Source: Candidatus Bathyarchaeota archaeon (lineage in GTDB: Archaea; Asgardarchaeota; Lokiarchaeia; Sigyniarchaeales; Sigyniarchaeaceae). Taken from it: DNA of 9,691 nt. Position 1 is the first letter of the stretch. Each line of letters begins with the position of its first letter. The notes under the pieces were generated by a model that had not been told where the DNA came from, made no database searches, and worked only from the letters and a program-made list of their open reading frames with translations. This document shows positions 7,236-9,691 of the stretch, in pieces. The translations under genes and the position numbers were made by a program. Location: assembly GCA_014729935.1 (NCBI GenBank), contig WJJB01000162.1, forward strand, positions 1-9,691, written 5' to 3'.

Positions 7236-7437
7236 TAGCGATGGGATATGCACTACCCCTGCCTCCGGGCGGGGAGGATATGCTCGGAAGAGTCTACAAA
7301 GCAAGCAAGAATGGAAGAAATGGAACGATATTCGTCATGAACGTGGACGGTATGGTTAACAACAATAGTAACAATGTAAACCGCCCCCGATTCCCCCACG
7401 CCCTGAACTGAAAGTCGTGGTTTCCTCGTGGGTTTAC
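7203..7437 (+). ncRNA. OmegaRNA-like structured region and right end of the second tnpB remnant
   Basis: A run of hairpins overlaps and follows the tnpB tail: CTTC/GAAG (7203-7215), GGTAGT-GC/GC-ACTACC (7231-7257, one bulged A), CCTCC/GGAGG (7262-7277), and a terminal structure. In the last, GTAAACC (7376-7382) pairs with GGTTTAC (7431-7437), enclosing CCACG (7396-7400) paired with CGTGG (7416-7420); CCCACG can pair alternatively with CGTGGG (7427-7432). The final CTGAAAGTCGTGGTTTCCTC is the form seen at IS200/IS605 right ends, where omegaRNA finishes and the guide begins. If so, the guide would start near 7438-7445. No intact TnpB is in view to use it. Identity is from pattern recall. Confidence 0.5.
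7376..7437 (+). repeat. Terminal stem-loop (candidate IS200/IS605 right end)
   Basis: A perfect 7-bp outer stem and a 5-bp inner stem, with a small ACT/AGT extension at its tip and a competing inner pairing. The two alternative inner pairings share the CCCACG strand, so the structure may switch. Confidence 0.55.
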
Positions 7438-7495
7438 GGATGAATTCCAATCCCACGTTCCGACGAACTACCCGTTCCATTAATTACTAAAACAT

Positions 7496-7502
7496 GGTGA
7501 GG
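7496..7502 (+). promoter_or_regulatory. Ribosome binding site for GTPase 2
   Basis: GGTGAGG ends 5 bases before the ATG at 7508. It decides the start in favour of this codon over the out-of-frame ATG at 7494, which runs into TGA at once. Confidence 0.7.
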
Positions 7503-7507
7503 CGATC

Positions 7508-8071
7508 ATGACTCGTTATAGCTGGAAAGTTCTATTCGGTGGTGCTGGCGGGGTTGGCAAGACAACATTCCTCCACCGGTTCATGCACGACGAATTTCTT
7601 CCAGATACCCAAATGACCGTTGGTGTCCAATTCAATACCACCGAGATGAACAAGGGAGAGCACGAGATAGGGCTATCCCTGTGGGATCTCGGGGGGCAAG
7701 AACGGTTCAGGTTCATCCAAGAAATTTACATGGAAGGTGCGCACGCCGCGGCGATTTTCTTCGACATGAGCAGAATTGGAACCATTGGACAGGTGAAAAA
7801 CTGGGTCGAAATGATTCGCGAGCACGCGGGTGAAAATTTGCCAATTGTCTTGGTCGGAACCAAGAATGACCTGGTTGAGAATATGGATAGGAAGCGGATC
7901 GAAGCTATCGCCAAACAAACGGTCAACGATCTCGGCTTGATCTCGTTTACCATAACGTCGTCCAAGACTGGGATCAACGTGGAAGAATTTATGGATTACT
8001 TGGTCGATATTCTCCTGCTTGAAAGTCGTTCAAGGGATAATTCAATTAATCGCGATTTCTCACGTCCATGA
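7508..8071 (+). CDS. Small GTPase 2 (Arf/Rab-like), paralogue of GTPase 1
   Basis: A complete 187-residue Ras-superfamily GTPase. G1 is GGAGGVGKTT (11-20), switch I T37 lies in TVGVQFNTT, G3 is WDLGGQERF (59-67), G4 is TKND (118-121) and G5 is TSSK (150-153). The Gln after DLGG that positions catalytic water is present (Q64), so it should hydrolyse GTP. By hand count 79 of 118 core residues equal GTPase 1 with no gap; divergence concentrates in the strand after switch I (residues 46-53), the helix after G4, and both termini, where partner specificity usually lies. No Gly2 and no cysteine, so no classical lipid anchor. The polar tail (ESRSRDNSINRDFSRP) is encoded partly by DNA shared tail-to-tail with the epimerase gene (26 bases). 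The pair is separated by a tnpB relic, suggesting tandem duplication then insertion. Confidence 0.95.
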   Translation: MTRYSWKVLFGGAGGVGKTTFLHRFMHDEFLPDTQMTVGVQFNTTEMNKGEHEIGLSLWDLGGQERFRFIQEIYMEGAHAAAIFFDMSRIGTIGQVKNWVEMIREHAGENLPIVLVGTKNDLVENMDRKRIEAIAKQTVNDLGLISFTITSSKTGINVEEFMDYLVDILLLESRSRDNSINRDFSRP

Positions 8072-8909
8072 TGCTCTTGAACACGTCTTGAAGGTTCCTC
8101 ATGGACTCAGCTGCAATTTCAAGGGGTGGAATGTCTTCCCTGAAGGTTTCCACTGAAATCCATCCCTGATATTCAATGTCGATCAAGGCTTCAAGAACGG
8201 GACGGATTTCGGCATCACCCATGCCTGGACCCAAGAGGTTGGGATCGTTCGCGTGGACGTGAAGCAGGTAATCCTTTCCCTCGTGAATTTGTCGTGCAGG
8301 TGTTTTCGGATCGGCGTGCATTGCCTTCATGTCGAGATGCAACCCAAAGGCGGGATGGGATACTTGGTGGATGATTTCCATGGCATCTTCGAACGTGGCA
8401 CCAAAATTTGTCACTGCAGTACCGAGATGCTCGAATGCGATGTGCATCCCTGCATCCCCACAACAACCTGCCATTTCACGGAAGAAATCAACACCACGTT
8501 CAAAAGACTCCCGCGGATCCCAAGATGGGTCGATGTTTCTTTGCGCGGGAGACCCGAATACCAGGAGCGGCACGCCAATTTGCTTGGCAACCTTGATCAA
8601 GTGGGTGAAAAACGAGATCGTCTCGCTTCTAACCGCTGGATCTGGACTAGTGATGCTCATGCCTTCAGGGGATGCAAGTAACCAGTGAAATGCAACAGGG
8701 ACTAGATCGCATTCATGCAAGGTTTCCTTGATGACCTGTAATTCGGCATTTGGTAGCGCACGTAAATCCCGTGCGAGCATGAATGGTGCTAGCTCGATGC
8801 CCTCATACTTCAAACTCCTGATTCGTCGACATGCCGTTGGCAGGTCATCATTCTTGAAAATCTCTTGGCAAATTGCCATGGGAGGGATGGATACCTTGTT
8901 ATTCAACAT
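8046..8909 (-). CDS. Sugar-phosphate isomerase/epimerase-like TIM-barrel protein (AP endonuclease 2 / xylose isomerase-like)
   Basis: Length (287 residues) and motif order fit the xylose isomerase-like TIM-barrel superfamily, which includes IolE, ketose 3-epimerases and hydroxypyruvate isomerase. The expected metal ligands are visible at strand ends: E160 (AFEHLG), D193 (GLHLDMKAM), H219 (LLHVHANDPN) and E254 (GWISVETF). These normally hold one divalent ion that stabilises an enediolate intermediate. IELAPF (38-43), FHWL (74-77) and GPGMGDAEI (227-235) are further family features. Substrate is not identifiable from sequence. It starts 3 bases after the adenosyltransferase stop, with GGGTGA spanning that stop 3 bases before the ATG, so the genes are probably coupled. 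Its last 26 bases overlap the convergent GTPase 2 gene. No signal peptide; cytoplasmic. Confidence 0.87.
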   Translation of the reverse strand: MLNNKVSIPPMAICQEIFKNDDLPTACRRIRSLKYEGIELAPFMLARDLRALPNAELQVIKETLHECDLVPVAFHWLLASPEGMSITSPDPAVRSETISFFTHLIKVAKQIGVPLLVFGSPAQRNIDPSWDPRESFERGVDFFREMAGCCGDAGMHIAFEHLGTAVTNFGATFEDAMEIIHQVSHPAFGLHLDMKAMHADPKTPARQIHEGKDYLLHVHANDPNLLGPGMGDAEIRPVLEALIDIEYQGWISVETFREDIPPLEIAAESMRNLQDVFKSIMDVRNRD

Positions 8910-8912
8910 CCA

Positions 8913-9488
8913 TCACCCGTTCCGTGTTTGCATTTCCACACCGTCCCGAGTGATGATTTCATCACCTTCACCATCCATGATATTGGCATGCCTTGCCAGC
9001 ACGAAGATGAAATCGGACAACCTGTTCATGAATCGGATGATCTCGGGATTGATGGTGGTCTCGTGGGAAAGCCGTATCACGATTCGCTCCGCCCGCCTGC
9101 AGATCGTCCTGGCAAGATGTAATAAAGCTCCAGACTTGGTTCCACCAGGGATGACAAAATGATTGATCACTGGCATTTCCTCGCTAAGTTCGTCCATGAC
9201 CTCTTCCAACCATGTCACATCCTCTTTTCCAGTTTTCCTAACTAAGTTTGAATCATCCGTGGATGCAAGCTCTGAATTGACCAGATAGAGGCGCCTTTGA
9301 ACGGTTCCAATTATTGTCATTACTTTCGTAGAAGCGAAAACCTTGGCGACGCCAAGAGCAGCATTCAATTCATCCAATGTCCCGTAAGATTCAACCCGTA
9401 TGCTTGTTTTCTCTACACGCTCACCGGAAAACAAGCCAGTTTCTCCACTGTCGCCTTTCTTGGTATATATCCGTTTATCCGCCGTCAT
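8913..9488 (-). CDS. Cob(I)alamin adenosyltransferase, PduO/MMAB type
   Basis: Transfers the adenosyl group of ATP to cob(I)alamin, making adenosylcobalamin (coenzyme B12) for radical mutases, dehydratases and ribonucleotide reductase. All PduO-type signatures are present, numbered from a TTG one codon upstream: YTKKGDSGET (9-18, ATP binding), ESYGTLDELNAALG (34-47), FVIPGGT (112-118), ARTICRRAER (127-136, with the conserved Arg pair) and RLSDFIFVLAR (157-167). Length near 190 residues is typical for the single-domain enzyme, a helical-bundle trimer. I choose the ATG at 9488 rather than the TTG at 9491. A TATA-like box about 30 bases upstream and no ribosome binding site suggest a nearly leaderless transcript. 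It heads an operon with the epimerase-like gene, whose link to B12 metabolism is unclear. Confidence 0.94.
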   Translation of the reverse strand: MTADKRIYTKKGDSGETGLFSGERVEKTSIRVESYGTLDELNAALGVAKVFASTKVMTIIGTVQRRLYLVNSELASTDDSNLVRKTGKEDVTWLEEVMDELSEEMPVINHFVIPGGTKSGALLHLARTICRRAERIVIRLSHETTINPEIIRFMNRLSDFIFVLARHANIMDGEGDEIITRDGVEMQTRNG

Positions 9489-9510
9489 CAAGATTCTAAG
9501 GTTCGCACTA

Positions 9511-9526
9511 AAATATCAATATATCG
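9511..9526 (-). promoter_or_regulatory. TATA box for the adenosyltransferase operon
   Basis: On the - strand, GATATATTGATATTTT lies about 23-38 bases upstream of the ATG. A TBP site here would start transcription within about 5-10 bases of the start codon, matching the lack of a ribosome binding site. Confidence 0.5.
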
Positions 9527-9551
9527 GTGGAGAAAAGAAACCGTGGGGTGA

Positions 9552-9691
9552 ATTAGCAGGAAGATTGAACCCCCCCGAATCTGGACACCATCAGGATACC
9601 ACGGGGGTGGAAAGGGCGGTGCAGGAAGGCGAAAAACGTTCACGTGTGCCGATTCGGCGTGCGGGTTGGTGCTCGATTCGGACCTGAACGC
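9552..9691 (+). pseudogene. tnpB: tnpB-like 3' fragment (zinc ribbon and RuvC-III), continues past the window
   Basis: From 9552 the frame is open to the window end and reads RRKTFTCADSACGLVLDSDL then Asn. This fits the TnpB pattern 'R.FTC....CG.VLDRDLNAA', where the second zinc-knuckle Cys pair is followed by the RuvC-III catalytic Asp; here DSD replaces the usual DRD. The preceding residues (RIWTPSGYHGGGKGG) sit where TnpB has 'W.PSSKTCS.CG', but the first Cys pair is missing. There is a stop at 9549-9551, and the adenosyltransferase promoter lies just upstream, so at most a 5'-truncated tnpB fits here. The sequence is more GC-rich than neighbouring genes. Whether the part beyond the window still has an omegaRNA and right end cannot be seen. 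Confidence 0.6.

Noticed and set aside
7081..7359. 92-codon + strand frame between the GTPases
   Set aside because: It crosses several perfect hairpins, has no ribosome binding site and no family signal; the tnpB tail and omegaRNA reading explains the segment better.
9541..9600. Possible tRNA 3' half on the - strand (GGGTTCAATC)
   Set aside because: The T stem would need mostly G-T pairs, and no matching 5' acceptor strand or anticodon arm is found.
9541..9691. Stand-alone structured RNA such as RNase P or SRP RNA at the GC-rich right edge
   Set aside because: I first noticed CCGTGG/CCACGG and CCGAATC/GATTCGG pairings, but no conserved motif of those RNAs is present, and the frame from 9552 encodes a TnpB-like zinc ribbon.
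1..9691. CRISPR array
   Set aside because: No set of regularly spaced direct repeats was seen on either strand.

Overview
The window most likely comes from an Asgard archaeon, though the DNA cannot settle this alone. Genes are tightly packed and intron-free, with prokaryote-style operons (overlaps of a few bases, GGTGA/GGAGG ribosome binding sites) and archaeal TATA-like AT boxes. The protein content has a eukaryotic flavour: two Arf/Rab-like small GTPases, a VPS62/DUF946-type protein, and a protein whose fold order (helical solenoid, beta-rich part, zinc ribbon) hints at trafficking-type scaffolds.

Layout. (1) Positions 1-4019, + strand: an operon of a 5'-truncated GH35/GH42-clan beta-galactosidase-like hydrolase, a VPS62-domain protein with an extra C-terminal beta domain, and a DUF362 protein. 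(2) 4029-5486, - strand: a 485-residue helical-repeat protein with a C-terminal zinc ribbon, convergent with the operon. (3) 5487-6345: a spacer with a decayed IS200/IS605-type tnpB element on the - strand, bounded by an inverted repeat. (4) 6346-6912, + strand: small GTPase 1. (5) 6913-7507: a spacer with the degenerate 3' end of a second tnpB on the + strand, followed by hairpin-rich DNA that looks like an omegaRNA and right end. (6) 7508-8071, + strand: small GTPase 2, a close paralogue of GTPase 1. (7) 8046-9488, - strand: a two-gene operon of a PduO-type cobalamin adenosyltransferase and a sugar-phosphate isomerase/epimerase-like TIM barrel; the latter's 3' end overlaps GTPase 2 tail to tail. 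(8) 9552-9691, + strand: the 3' part of a third TnpB-like reading frame, cut by the window end.

How it fits together. The first operon suggests handling of beta-galactosides or glycans alongside two poorly characterised proteins. The GTPases arose by duplication; they keep all G-box motifs but have no cysteine for lipid attachment. The solenoid protein is divergent from GTPase 1, and a closely matching 30-base element lies about 75 bases upstream of each start codon in opposite orientation. That element is either a shared promoter block or the ends of the tnpB element between them. The most notable unexplained content is the three tnpB remnants in spacers, with omegaRNA-like 3' regions next to GTPase genes and no intact TnpB in view. 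I found no tRNA, rRNA or CRISPR array.
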